Below are positions 16,179 through 24,139 of a stretch of 64,000 nucleotides of DNA, in pieces. The notes under the pieces are model-generated. The model was not told the DNA's origin, ran no database searches, and saw only the letters and a list, made by a program, of their open reading frames with translations. This DNA comes from Gracilimonas sp017641085 (lineage in GTDB: Bacteria; Bacteroidota; Rhodothermia; Balneolales; Balneolaceae). The position numbers and the translations under genes are program-made. Positions within the stretch are counted from its first letter, which is position 1, and each line of letters opens with the position of its first letter. The stretch lies in NCBI RefSeq assembly GCF_046115515.1, contig NZ_CP175953.1; one strand, written 5' to 3'.

Positions 16179-16742
16179 TTATTGTTGAGCGAATTTTGCA
16201 TTGAATTCCACATCTACCTTTTCTCCGGCTTTTATAGTGCCGAACATGGCAGTGGGCGGATCAACATTAAATTCAGTCATGTCAATATTCTGTTTCCCGT
16301 TAAATAGGATGCTGCCGTCTGCCTGGAGTTGATATTCAACTTCCATCTGTACGTTTTTGGTTACGCCCGCGATAGTGAGTTCACCCTTCGCGGTCAGTGA
16401 AGCCGGGCCTACACGTTCAATTTCAGTTAATGAAAACGTGATATTCGGATGCTTCTTCACTTTCAGTGCATCATCAATTCGTTTATCCATACCGCCTTTT
16501 CCACTGTTTATTTCTTCGGCTACAACATCGAATTGCAGGCCTGAAATTGAGACCAGGGAATCACCGGATACTTCTATGGTAGCCGAACCGGAGAACTCTT
16601 CAGCAGGAGCTTCCCAATCGTGTACATTTGAAGTTCCCCAAACGATGATTTCGCTTTCGTCCGGTACTATCTGGTAGGTTTGTGCGAAAAGTGCTGTACT
16701 TAGCAGCAGTGTTACTATGAATGAAAATGTAGTCTTTAACAT
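16179..16742 (-). CDS. YceI family periplasmic protein
   Basis: A 187-aa protein with a signal peptide ending TALFAQ. Conserved YceI sequence is visible throughout: YQIVPDESEIIVWGTSNVHDW, SGKGGMDKRIDDALKVKKHP, LTAKGELTIAGVTKNVQMEV and the closing DPPTAMFGTIKAGEKVDV. The frame is open to an upstream ATG at 16808, but the start at 16742 is chosen because AAAGAGG lies just before it and the signal peptide begins there. YceI proteins form a lipocalin-like barrel that binds polyisoprenoids. Its stop lies 53 bases before the porin start on the same strand, so co-transcription is possible. Confidence 0.88.
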   Translation of the reverse strand: MLKTTFSFIVTLLLSTALFAQTYQIVPDESEIIVWGTSNVHDWEAPAEEFSGSATIEVSGDSLVSISGLQFDVVAEEINSGKGGMDKRIDDALKVKKHPNITFSLTEIERVGPASLTAKGELTIAGVTKNVQMEVEYQLQADGSILFNGKQNIDMTEFNVDPPTAMFGTIKAGEKVDVEFNAKFAQQ

Positions 16743-16926
16743 ATCGACCTCTTTAGGTTTAAATCTGAGTTCGTTAATTAACTCACCACAAAGAAACCAC
16801 ACTTTCATGAAGGGAATGTGAAGAAAAAAGTAAATTATCTATTCATCAAGTTATTTATCTACAATGATTTACAGGATGAATGCGAATAGCTTTTGTGAAG
16901 ATTATATGAATCTGAATAAGTAATTT

Positions 16927-18756
16927 TTATTTAACAGGAAGACCTTCCATCTTCATAATCTTGAGGGCATTTGTAGTGGGGCAAGGTCCCTCTTTTATTT
17001 TATACTCAAAGCTCATTCTCCCGTCTTCAATGGTTTCAGCGAAATGCCAGTTACTTAGTTCCGGAATTTCTTTTTCCAGAGATGCTAATTCCAGATCGTG
17101 AGTAGAAACCATCCCGATTCCATGTTTGCCGGCAATTTCTTTAAGAAAAGCTGTACTCCCCTGAAATCGCTCTCTGTTGTTTGTACCCTTAAAAATTTCA
17201 TCTACAAAATAGAACAGCGGAAGCTCTTCCTCATCCCCGAGCTTATCAAGCAGCGTTCGAAGACGTCTTACCTCAGCATAGAAATGAGATAACCCCCCTT
17301 CCAGTGAATCCTTAACATTAATACTGGTGAATACACGAAACAGATTAGTCTTCAGTTCAACTGCATTAACAGGGGCTCCGGCAAAAGCGAGGCATAAATT
17401 AATGCCAACCGTTCTGAGGAAAGTACTTTTACCCGCCATGTTGGAGCCGGTAATCAAAAACAAATCCTTCCCCTCTTCCACTTTAAAATTATTAGTCACT
17501 TTTTGGTTGGCCGGAATCAGCGGATGCCCTAACTCTTTAGCCTCAAACAGTATCTCAGAATCGTTTGTCAGCTCGGGAAAGCTGTACTCCCGGTGTAAAG
17601 CCCCAAAGTTAGCCATTGAGTTGAGCGCTTCCAGTTCATAAAAAGTATTCAGCCACTCTGTAAGACGAGGTTCAAACTCCTTTTTCAGTTTTTCCATTTT
17701 CATGGAATAGTACATATCCCAGGGAAGGATCAAATTCACCAGCGGCCACACCACCTGATTGGCCTGAAGAGAGGCCGCTCCGGTTAGCTTTTCTACTTTT
17801 CTCAGGTAAACCGAGGGCTTGGTTTCTGCAGATTGAAAAACCTTCAAAAGTTGAGCCAAACTTTCTTTATTTGAAACCTTGAACTCCTCCACATGCAACA
17901 ACAACTCCCGGAAACGACCCAGCATTTTTTCCATTTGGTAAGCAGCATCAAACAGTCCGGCTATCTTATCACTCTTGAGTTTGTAGTAACTCAGATATAG
18001 CACCAATGAAGCCAGTGGTGCGATCACCGGGAGCACTCCTATCCATGCTAAAACCGCCATCGTAAGCGTGGAAACCGATAATCCCGAAAGTATCAGCAAA
18101 GGCAGTTTGTATCCGGTTCGCTCCGGCTGCCTGAGCCAGGCAAGCATTTGTTCTTCCGTCCAGTCTTTCTGTGACGTGTGACTTTGCGTATATCGGCCAA
18201 TCACAGAAAGTTTATCCCTGAAGGCTTGCAACGGAATGAGGTCCTGAACCAATTCTTGCCGCTGCATGATCTCTTCTTCAACAGGAAATTCATTCATCAA
18301 CCAGCTTAGTAGTTTCTGTGAACCTCCCTCATATAAAGATGTATCTACCAAATGATGCAGGGAGTAATTCCCCACTATATCAAGGTCGTTGGCAAAAGGA
18401 TGATCTTTCAGATCCTTATCATATCTTCTTTTGGGGATTTCGTTCCAGGCCAGCTGCAACCGGGCAATATGTTGTTGCTTGACTTCTTTGAGATATCCCA
18501 ACTTCTCTATGGCTTTATGCACTTTCTGATGTCGGTCGGCCAGATACAAAAACCCAACAATTCCCACCAAAAGACCCAATACATATAAATAATCATTTAT
18601 GGCTCCGGATGTGAAATAACCAAAAGCCAAAATCGCAAAAAATGCGACTCCCCTAACCCACGAGTAACGGTGACTGTATTCTTCCAACCGTTCTGTTTTT
18701 TGGGCAATATGCTCACAGAATCGCTGTAGTCTTTGTATTTGTTTTTTTCTGCTCAT
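16927..18756 (-). CDS. Membrane-anchored MutS-like ATPase
   Basis: A 609-aa protein with two hydrophobic regions (about residues 33-70 and 220-258, each probably a pair of helices) and a C-terminal MutS-family domain V ATPase. Walker A is ITGSNMAGKSTFLRT (about 434-448), Walker B is FYFVDEIFKGTNNRERF (about 511-527), followed by STHDLELA. The mismatch-recognition and connector domains of MutS1 and the Smr domain of MutS2 are absent. This architecture recurs in Bacteroidota and relatives and has no assigned function; a DNA-repair role should not be assumed. A separate Smr-domain gene lies only 0.7 kb away. No partner gene is contiguous on this strand. Confidence 0.85.
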   Translation of the reverse strand: MSRKKQIQRLQRFCEHIAQKTERLEEYSHRYSWVRGVAFFAILAFGYFTSGAINDYLYVLGLLVGIVGFLYLADRHQKVHKAIEKLGYLKEVKQQHIARLQLAWNEIPKRRYDKDLKDHPFANDLDIVGNYSLHHLVDTSLYEGGSQKLLSWLMNEFPVEEEIMQRQELVQDLIPLQAFRDKLSVIGRYTQSHTSQKDWTEEQMLAWLRQPERTGYKLPLLILSGLSVSTLTMAVLAWIGVLPVIAPLASLVLYLSYYKLKSDKIAGLFDAAYQMEKMLGRFRELLLHVEEFKVSNKESLAQLLKVFQSAETKPSVYLRKVEKLTGAASLQANQVVWPLVNLILPWDMYYSMKMEKLKKEFEPRLTEWLNTFYELEALNSMANFGALHREYSFPELTNDSEILFEAKELGHPLIPANQKVTNNFKVEEGKDLFLITGSNMAGKSTFLRTVGINLCLAFAGAPVNAVELKTNLFRVFTSINVKDSLEGGLSHFYAEVRRLRTLLDKLGDEEELPLFYFVDEIFKGTNNRERFQGSTAFLKEIAGKHGIGMVSTHDLELASLEKEIPELSNWHFAETIEDGRMSFEYKIKEGPCPTTNALKIMKMEGLPVK

Positions 18757-18891
18757 AATGAATTACATGGGTTTGACTGTTCTACAGTCATCAAAGTGGA
18801 GTGAGGATAAAAAAAGAATCGCCCAAAAACTTCCTTCACTTTCAGTACAGCTAAACAATTGGTAATATCCAACCGAATTAAATTTACAGAT

Positions 18892-19467
18892 ATGAATTAT
18901 TTCGCACACGAAACAGCTGTTATTGATGATGGTGCTGTCATCGGAAAGGGAACCAAAATATGGCACTTTACCCACGTAATGCCAGATGCCGAACTTGGAG
19001 AAAATTGCAACCTGGGACAAAATGTGGTCGTTTCACCAAAAGTAAAACTTGGCCGTAATGTAAAGGTTCAGAACAATGTATCCATTTACACCGGTGTGAT
19101 CTGCGAAGATGATGTCTTCCTTGGCCCCTCCATGGTGTTCACGAATATCGTTAATCCCAGAAGTGCTGTCGTCCGTCGAGATGAGTATGTGGAAACGCAG
19201 GTGAGAAAAGGTGCTTCCATCGGGGCCAATGCTACCGTTATCTGCGGAAATGAACTGGGCAAGTATTGCCTAATTGGAGCCGGGGCTGTAATCACCAAAC
19301 CAGTTCCTCCCTATGCGTTAATGGTTGGAAATCCCGCCAAACAAATTGGATGGGTCAGCGAATACGGGCACCGTCTGCACTTTGGAGATGATGGCAGAGC
19401 CACCTGTCCGGAGTCGGGAGATCAGTACCGGATGCATGGCGGGGAAGTAACAAAAGGCGAAGATTAG
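18892..19467 (+). CDS. Left-handed beta-helix N-acetyltransferase, WlbB/WbpD-like
   Basis: A 191-aa hexapeptide-repeat acetyltransferase. Isoleucine-patch repeats run through most of the protein (IGKGTKIWHFTHVM, LGENCNLGQNVVV, IGANATVICG, IGAGAVIT). The HETAVIDDGAVIG opening and VMPDAELG match UDP-2-acetamido-3-amino-2,3-dideoxyglucuronate N-acetyltransferases (WlbB/WbpD), which act in surface-polysaccharide nucleotide-sugar synthesis. The frame extends to a TTG at 18859, but ATG 18892 fits the family N-terminus. No other polysaccharide gene is adjacent, so its product's destination is unknown. It overlaps the end of the convergent Smr gene by 4 bases. Confidence 0.85.
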   Translation: MNYFAHETAVIDDGAVIGKGTKIWHFTHVMPDAELGENCNLGQNVVVSPKVKLGRNVKVQNNVSIYTGVICEDDVFLGPSMVFTNIVNPRSAVVRRDEYVETQVRKGASIGANATVICGNELGKYCLIGAGAVITKPVPPYALMVGNPAKQIGWVSEYGHRLHFGDDGRATCPESGDQYRMHGGEVTKGED

Positions 19468-19739
19468 TCTTTAGCCAATTCAGCAACCGTTGCTCCCCAC
19501 CCACTCCGGTCGCTGGCCAGACTATATGATTCCACATGTGGATTTCGATCCAATAAATTGTGCACGGTTCTTCTCAACACGCCTTTTCCCTTCCCATGGA
19601 TAATCCGGATTGAATAAATCTCTTTTTCCCGGCAGGCTTCTATATAATCAGGGATCAGATCTCCCAGTTCTTTGGGATTGAAGAGATGTAAATCAAGGAC
19701 TCCGTTTATTGGTACTTCGATAGGGTCAGGTTCGTTCAT
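19464..19739 (-). CDS. Smr-domain protein
   Basis: A 91-aa stand-alone Smr domain. The two family signatures are present: LDLHLFNP (about residues 15-22; the DLHG-like motif) and IIHGKGKGVLR (about 46-56; the HGxG motif). Smr domains are nicking or RNA/DNA-binding endonuclease-like modules, found at the end of MutS2 or alone. The gene is short and complete, with ATG at 19739, immediately followed (upstream of it on this strand) by a heptamer repeat tract. It is convergent with the WlbB-like gene. No evidence ties it to the MutS-like ATPase 0.7 kb away. Confidence 0.85.
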   Translation of the reverse strand: MNEPDPIEVPINGVLDLHLFNPKELGDLIPDYIEACREKEIYSIRIIHGKGKGVLRRTVHNLLDRNPHVESYSLASDRSGWGATVAELAKD

Positions 19740-19754
19740 TCGTTATTCGTTCTA

Positions 19755-19814
19755 GGTCATTGGTCATTGGTCATTGGTCATTGGTCACTGGTCACTGGTC
19801 ACTGGTCACTGGTC
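19755..19814. repeat. Tandem heptamer tract, TGGTCAT then TGGTCAC
   Basis: About eight and a half copies: four GGTCAT-type units followed by four GGTCAC-type units, with the interface between the two unit types sharp. It is preceded by TTCGTTA-like units and overlaps the 3' end of the Dabb gene. Confidence 0.9.
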
Positions 19815-20124
19815 GTCCGTCGTCAAAATCCACCACCCTTCGTTCCTTCACTACTTTTTTGATGAAATCCACAACTTTCTGATGATCGGGGTGTGCCGCG
19901 TAGGCTTTAAGATCTTCTTCAGATGCACATTCCGTTGTCAAAACCACATCGCAAATTGCCGCACCTGTTCCTTTCAATATATTAATGCCCACTTCCGCAC
20001 TGACTAATTCCTCAATTTTATTGGGCAGATCTTCCAGCAGTTTCTTCATCACTTCTGCATTTTCAATTTTGGTTTTACCTTCAGCTACTTCTTTAAGCTT
20101 CCACATTACTACATGTTTGATCAT
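19792..20124 (-). CDS. Dabb (stress-responsive alpha/beta barrel) domain protein
   Basis: A 110-aa protein whose first 95 residues are a Dabb ferredoxin-like barrel: the MIKHVVMWKLKE opening, the central SAEVGINIL and CDVVLTTECASEEDLKAYAAHPDHQKVVDFI are typical. Dabb proteins are dimeric barrels, mostly of unknown substrate. The last residues (GRPVTSDQ) and the stop codon are encoded by the GGTCACT heptamer tract, so the natural C-terminus depends on repeat number. A second heptamer tract lies just before the start codon, so the gene is bracketed by repeats. Conserved family sequence ends well before the repeat-encoded tail. Confidence 0.85.
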   Translation of the reverse strand: MIKHVVMWKLKEVAEGKTKIENAEVMKKLLEDLPNKIEELVSAEVGINILKGTGAAICDVVLTTECASEEDLKAYAAHPDHQKVVDFIKKVVKERRVVDFDDGRPVTSDQ

Positions 20125-20132
20125 ATCGGGTT

Positions 20133-20185
20133 TTCGTTATTCGTTATTCGTTAGTCACTGGTCACTGGTCACTGGTCACTGGTCA
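20133..20185. repeat. Tandem heptamer tract, TTCGTTA then GTCACTG
   Basis: Three TTCGTTA units followed directly by four GTCACTG units. The GTCACTG part has the same unit and orientation as the tract on the other side of the Dabb gene, so the two tracts are direct repeats about 390 bases apart. Confidence 0.9.
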
Positions 20186-20294
20186 TGAATATCTATTTAA
20201 ACCATCGTAATTCCCAAAATACTGCCTTTCAAAATGCGATGTTCCTTGTTCAAGGTTCGAAGTTCTTCCGCTGTCAATTAATAGCAGGAACCCT

Positions 20295-20302
20295 TAACTT
20301 TG
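20295..20302 (+). promoter_or_regulatory. Candidate -7 element upstream of folE
   Basis: TAACTTTG matches the TAnnTTTG element of Bacteroidota promoters. It lies inside the open frame that extends upstream of folE, which argues that the coding region starts downstream of it. No perfect -33 box is seen. Confidence 0.35.
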
Positions 20303-20361
20303 GGGTTCTGTTTAAATGGCACAGGCTCGTCCTGTTCTCCAAGATTTATAAATCAGAAATA

Positions 20362-21048
20362 TTGAAAACATTGGATTTAGATAAAATCACTGCCGAAGAG
20401 ATCGGCGAAGACCACATCAGCAACGGAGTTAACACTCCCCTGCGTGATGATGCTTTTGAAAAAACCGACGAAGAGAAAATTGAAATTATTCAGGAGCATT
20501 TCGCAGAAATAATGCATGCTTTGGGGCTCGACTTAACCGACGACAGCCTGAAAGGCACCCCATACCGTGTGGCAAAGATGTATGTGAAAGAAATTTTTGA
20601 GGGATTGAATCCCAAGAATAAGCCGGTAGCCCGTCAGTTTAATAACAACTACGACTATCAGGGCATGCTTGTGGAAAAAAATATTCAGGTGACTTCTTTT
20701 TGTGAGCACCACTTTCTTCCCTTCATCGGGAAAGCCCATGTTGGATATATTTCTTCCGGCAAAAAAGTGATCGGACTTTCAAAAATCAACCGAATTGTAG
20801 ATTACTACTCCCGCCGACCTCAGGTTCAGGAGCGACTCACCCTACAAATTGCCGATGAGCTGCAGGAAGCGTTAGAAACTGACGATGTAGCTGTTTTTAT
20901 AGACAGCAAGCACCTGTGCGTTTCAACCCGAGGCATTAAAGACCAGAGCAGCAGTACCATTACGGCTGAATATCGCGGAGCCTTCCAAAACGAAGACACC
21001 CAACAGAAATTCATCGATTACATTACAACCACCACCGAGATCCAATAA
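20362..21048 (+). CDS. folE: GTP cyclohydrolase I
   Basis: Converts GTP to 7,8-dihydroneopterin triphosphate, the first step of folate/pterin synthesis. Family sequence is clear: FAEIMHALGLDLTDDSLKGTPYRVAKMY, then zinc and active-site residues in SFCEHHFLPFIGKAHVGYI, then IGLSKINRIVDYYSRRPQVQERL and the second zinc Cys in SKHLCVSTRGI. The frame is open upstream to ATG 20185, which would give 287 aa. Bacterial FolE is about 190-230 aa and the extra 59 residues look non-coding and contain a promoter-like element. A TTG at 20362 (or 20371) is therefore the likelier start; this choice is uncertain. cysS follows 5 bases after the stop. Confidence 0.88.
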   Translation: MKTLDLDKITAEEIGEDHISNGVNTPLRDDAFEKTDEEKIEIIQEHFAEIMHALGLDLTDDSLKGTPYRVAKMYVKEIFEGLNPKNKPVARQFNNNYDYQGMLVEKNIQVTSFCEHHFLPFIGKAHVGYISSGKKVIGLSKINRIVDYYSRRPQVQERLTLQIADELQEALETDDVAVFIDSKHLCVSTRGIKDQSSSTITAEYRGAFQNEDTQQKFIDYITTTTEIQ

Positions 21049-21053
21049 TTGCT

Positions 21054-22520
21054 GTGGCTGAAAAAGGCACCCTACAACTTCACGTTTACAACACCCTCTC
21101 CCGAAAGAAAGAACCGTTTGAACCACTGAACCCGCCTCATGTGGGTATGTATGTTTGTGGTCCCACTGTGTATGGAGATGCTCACCTGGGTCATGCCAAA
21201 AGCTATGTCTCTTTTGATGTGGTGCTTCGCTATCTCCGGTATTTGGGGTATAACGTGCGCTATGTTCAGAACATCACGGATGTTGGTCATTTAGTGGATG
21301 ACGCTGAAGAAGGTGAAGACAAACTTAGCAAGCAGGCGCGCATTGAGAAAGTACAGCCCATGGAAATTGCTGAGAAGTACACCTATACCTACTTCCGGGA
21401 TATGGATGCTCTGAATGTACTCCGGCCTGATATTGCACCTCGAGCAACGGGACATATCCCCGAGCAGATAGCCATGGTGAAAAAGCTGATCGAGAACGGC
21501 CATGCATACGAAGTTAATGGAAACGTTTATTTTGATGTGTCTTCGGATAAAGAATATGGCAAGCTGAGCGGACGTAAAACAGAAGATGCAGAATCAGGAA
21601 CCCGTGTTGAAACGGCTTCCGATAAAAAGAGTCCGGAAGATTTTGCTCTCTGGAAGAAAGCGGAAGATAAGCACATCATGAAGTGGGACTCACCATGGGG
21701 TGTTGGCTACCCAGGCTGGCATATTGAATGTTCGGCTATGAGTACAAAATATCTTGGGGAGAGTTTTGATATCCATGGCGGCGGACTCGAAAATCAGTTT
21801 CCACACCATGAATGTGAAATTGCCCAGGCCGAATGTGCACACGACAAAGATTTTGTGAAGTACTGGTTGCATAATAACATGGTAACGCTGGAAGGCCAGA
21901 AGATGGGGAAATCGCTTGGAAATGCGATTAACCTGCACGAGTTTTTTACGGGTGATCATAAACTGCTGACCCGAGCCTGGCCACCGGAAGTCATTCGATT
22001 CTTCCTGCTTCAAAGTCATTACCGAAGCACTACTGATTTCTCTGAAGAGGCTTTATCCGGAGCTGAATCCGGCTTGAAGAACCTTCACTCCATGATTCAG
22101 ACTATCGAACAAACAGAGCCCGGTGATGGAAAAGAATTTGATCTGAAGAGCTTTAAAGAAGCATTTGAGTCATCGATGAATGATGATTTCAACTCGGCTC
22201 AGGCTATCGCCATTTTGTTTGAGAAGCTAAAGGAAATTCGAAAACGAATTAACGATTCAGACGTTCCTTCAAACCTGGATGAGATAAAAGTATTTCTGCA
22301 CAGCGTAGTGGAAGAAGTGCTCGGAATTTGGCCGAAGGAGGAAGCCGGCGGAGACGAACAGTTAACCAGCGATTTAATTGAGCTGTTGATTGAGATCCGT
22401 AAGGATGCCAGAGCCAATAAGAATTTTGAGCTTTCAGATAAAATCCGGGACGACCTGAGTGAACTGGGTGTTCAGCTTATGGACGGCAAAGATGGTACTT
22501 CCTTCGAAATTGACAAATGA
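21054..22520 (+). CDS. cysS: Cysteinyl-tRNA synthetase
   Basis: A 488-aa class I aminoacyl-tRNA synthetase that charges tRNA-Cys. The HIGH-type motif is GDAHLGHAKS (about residues 40-49), preceded by the zinc Cys in YVCGPTVYG. Later come GWHIECSAM with the HHECEIAQAE zinc ligands and the KMSKS-type motif KMGKS (283-287), with Gly in place of the usual Ser. GTG at 21054 is the start because the family N-terminus (LHVYNTLSRKKEPFEP) begins there and no ATG fits. It sits 5 bases after folE and overlaps yidD by 4 bases, so folE-cysS-yidD-hisI is a likely operon. Confidence 0.96.
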   Translation: MAEKGTLQLHVYNTLSRKKEPFEPLNPPHVGMYVCGPTVYGDAHLGHAKSYVSFDVVLRYLRYLGYNVRYVQNITDVGHLVDDAEEGEDKLSKQARIEKVQPMEIAEKYTYTYFRDMDALNVLRPDIAPRATGHIPEQIAMVKKLIENGHAYEVNGNVYFDVSSDKEYGKLSGRKTEDAESGTRVETASDKKSPEDFALWKKAEDKHIMKWDSPWGVGYPGWHIECSAMSTKYLGESFDIHGGGLENQFPHHECEIAQAECAHDKDFVKYWLHNNMVTLEGQKMGKSLGNAINLHEFFTGDHKLLTRAWPPEVIRFFLLQSHYRSTTDFSEEALSGAESGLKNLHSMIQTIEQTEPGDGKEFDLKSFKEAFESSMNDDFNSAQAIAILFEKLKEIRKRINDSDVPSNLDEIKVFLHSVVEEVLGIWPKEEAGGDEQLTSDLIELLIEIRKDARANKNFELSDKIRDDLSELGVQLMDGKDGTSFEIDK

Positions 22521-22762
22521 ACTGGCTGAGCAACATATTCAGCCTGCTGATTGTCAGCTTAGTAAAGTTTTATCAGGCAGCTATATCACCCTGGTTGGGA
22601 AAAAGCTGTCGATACTCCCCCACTTGTTCCCGTTACATGATTGAAGCGGTTGAAGAATGGGGACCTTTAAAAGGATTTTGGATGGGCATTAAACGAATAG
22701 GGCGATGCCATCCCTGGGGCGGCGATGGATACGATCCTGTTCCTAAAAAGAATACAGAATAA
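22517..22762 (+). CDS. yidD: Membrane protein insertion efficiency factor YidD
   Basis: An 81-aa protein with the full YidD signature: FYQAAISPWLGKSCRYSPTCSRY (conserved Cys pair), then WMGIKRIGRCHPWGGDGYDPVP. YidD is a small membrane-associated factor that aids YidC/Sec insertion of inner-membrane proteins. Its ATG overlaps the cysS stop (ATGA), so it is translationally coupled. In most bacteria it is near rnpA-yidC; the placement after cysS is less usual but not unique. Confidence 0.95.
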   Translation: MNWLSNIFSLLIVSLVKFYQAAISPWLGKSCRYSPTCSRYMIEAVEEWGPLKGFWMGIKRIGRCHPWGGDGYDPVPKKNTE

Positions 22763-22790
22763 CGAATATTGAACATTGAATTACGAAGTA

Positions 22791-23273
22791 ATGAGCAGCA
22801 TTAATTTCAAAGAACGAAAAACCGTAGAACAAGTTGAAGAAGGAACCGAGCTGGCTCCTAAATTCCAGGAAGACGGACTGATTCCTGTAGTAACCACCGA
22901 TTTCGAATCCGGTGAATTGCTGATGCACGGTTATATGAACGAGGAAGCCTTCAAGAAGACTATCGAATTGGGCGAAGCCGTGTATTACAGCCGAAGCCGG
23001 GAGACTTTATGGCATAAAGGCGCCACATCCGGGCTTACACAAATCATAAAAGAAATGCGTATTGATGATGACCAGGATTGTGTATGGCTGCGTGTAGAAG
23101 TGCAGGGCAATGGTGCCAGTTGTCACGTAGGATACCGCTCCTGCTTCTACCGAAGTGTGCCCACCGGCGAGGAATTTTCGCAGAACGATGGAGAGCTAAA
23201 CTTTGAGGAAGACGAAAAAGTCTTTGATCCTAAAGAAGTATATGGAGATGCACCAAATCCCACCAAGCTCTGA
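22791..23273 (+). CDS. hisI: Phosphoribosyl-AMP cyclohydrolase
   Basis: A 160-aa histidine-biosynthesis enzyme that opens the purine ring of phosphoribosyl-AMP. Seen in order: VTTDFESGELLMHGYMNEEAF, VYYSRSRETLWHKGATSG, the metal-binding region MRIDDDQDCVWLRV and the Cys-containing SCHVGYRSCFYR. The usual second domain (HisE) is absent, so this is the stand-alone HisI form. The frame opens at a TTG 15 bases upstream, but ATG 22791 (MSSINF) is chosen. It lies 28 bases after yidD and is followed by a strong terminator that closes the folE-cysS-yidD-hisI run. No other his gene is adjacent. Confidence 0.94.
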   Translation: MSSINFKERKTVEQVEEGTELAPKFQEDGLIPVVTTDFESGELLMHGYMNEEAFKKTIELGEAVYYSRSRETLWHKGATSGLTQIIKEMRIDDDQDCVWLRVEVQGNGASCHVGYRSCFYRSVPTGEEFSQNDGELNFEEDEKVFDPKEVYGDAPNPTKL

Positions 23274-23295
23274 TTGTTACTATAGCTTTTTTAAT

Positions 23296-23334
23296 AGCCC
23301 GGATTCTTAACTGAGTCCGGGCTTTTCTTTTTCT
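23296..23334 (+). terminator. Terminator after hisI
   Basis: AGCCCGGA and TCCGGGCT form an 8-base-pair stem, followed by TTTCTTTTT. It lies 23 bases after the hisI stop. Confidence 0.88.
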
Positions 23335-23349
23335 TAGAAGCACTTCAAT

Positions 23350-23382
23350 AAAAAAACCCGAACTCCAAAAGAAGCCGGGTTC
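23350..23382 (-). terminator. Leftward terminator after the CMD/AhpD-like gene
   Basis: Read leftward, AACCCG...CGGGTT is followed by a run of T. It lies 25 bases beyond the stop of the leftward gene. Confidence 0.78.
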
Positions 23383-23406
23383 AAGGTGTTAAGTCAAGCG
23401 AGGAAT

Positions 23407-23964
23407 TTACGCAGGTTCAAACTCCATGCGCTCCGATTCAAAAGCTTCATCTAACGGGGTGTCTGCTAAATGGTTGGTGTAATTACTGATGGTTTTAAGA
23501 GCAATAATCAGGTTTATTTCCAGGGCATTTTGTTTGGTATATCCTGCATCGAGGAATGCCTGAATATCTGCATCTGACAGGTGTCCGCGGTTTTGTACGG
23601 CTTTTCTTGTGTATGTAACAAGGGCATCAAATTTTTCATCCGGTAATGGTTCTCCATTTCGGACAGCTGTTACAATATCCTCATTCGTATTCAACTGGTT
23701 TTTGAGTATGGTTGAATGGATGGCTGAACAGTAATGGCATTCGTTTTCAATACTAACTGCTAATATAGCCAGCTGCTGTTCTTTAGCTGAGAAACTGGTA
23801 TTTCCTACAATTTCATCCAGTTTTAAATAGCCTTCAAGTACGGACGGGGCTTCCGCAAATTCTCCCAGCAGATTGGGTACAAAACCGAATTTCTCTTTTG
23901 CTCCTTTTAGAAATGGTTGCGCTGATTCCGGTGCGTTTTCTTCATTATAAATAGTAAAGTCCAT
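23407..23964 (-). CDS. Carboxymuconolactone decarboxylase / AhpD-like protein
   Basis: A 185-aa all-helical protein of the CMD/AhpD superfamily. The redox-active motif is ECHYCSAIHS (about residues 74-83), with the CxxC and His expected of AhpD-like peroxidase partners. The surrounding SAKEQQLAILAVSIENECHYC and the flanking FGFVPNLLGEFAEAP are common in the alkylhydroperoxidase-like branch, which reduces peroxides with thiol relay partners. It is a monocistronic gene with its own terminator, starting at ATG 23964. A peroxidase-type function is the better guess over carboxymuconolactone decarboxylation, because no aromatic-catabolism gene is nearby. Confidence 0.85.
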   Translation of the reverse strand: MDFTIYNEENAPESAQPFLKGAKEKFGFVPNLLGEFAEAPSVLEGYLKLDEIVGNTSFSAKEQQLAILAVSIENECHYCSAIHSTILKNQLNTNEDIVTAVRNGEPLPDEKFDALVTYTRKAVQNRGHLSDADIQAFLDAGYTKQNALEINLIIALKTISNYTNHLADTPLDEAFESERMEFEPA

Positions 23965-24139
23965 AATCGTAATTCTTAATTAATAGTAATTCTTCTTTTT
24001 ATTGTAATAGTACATGGGATTGATGGGCTAGCCGGAATAGATATTACCCGATGGTACCTGAGAAAAGAACAATCACGCTGATAGGAAATGCTTATACAGG
24101 GATCTTATACTCTTGGTGAGACTTTATTTTGGCCGGAAT

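Noticed and set aside
19755..20185. Possible CRISPR array because of repeated units
   Set aside because: Units are 7 bases in direct tandem without spacers; they are simple tandem repeats.
22459..22644. Open frame of 61 codons overlapping cysS and yidD
   Set aside because: Out of frame with both well-supported genes.
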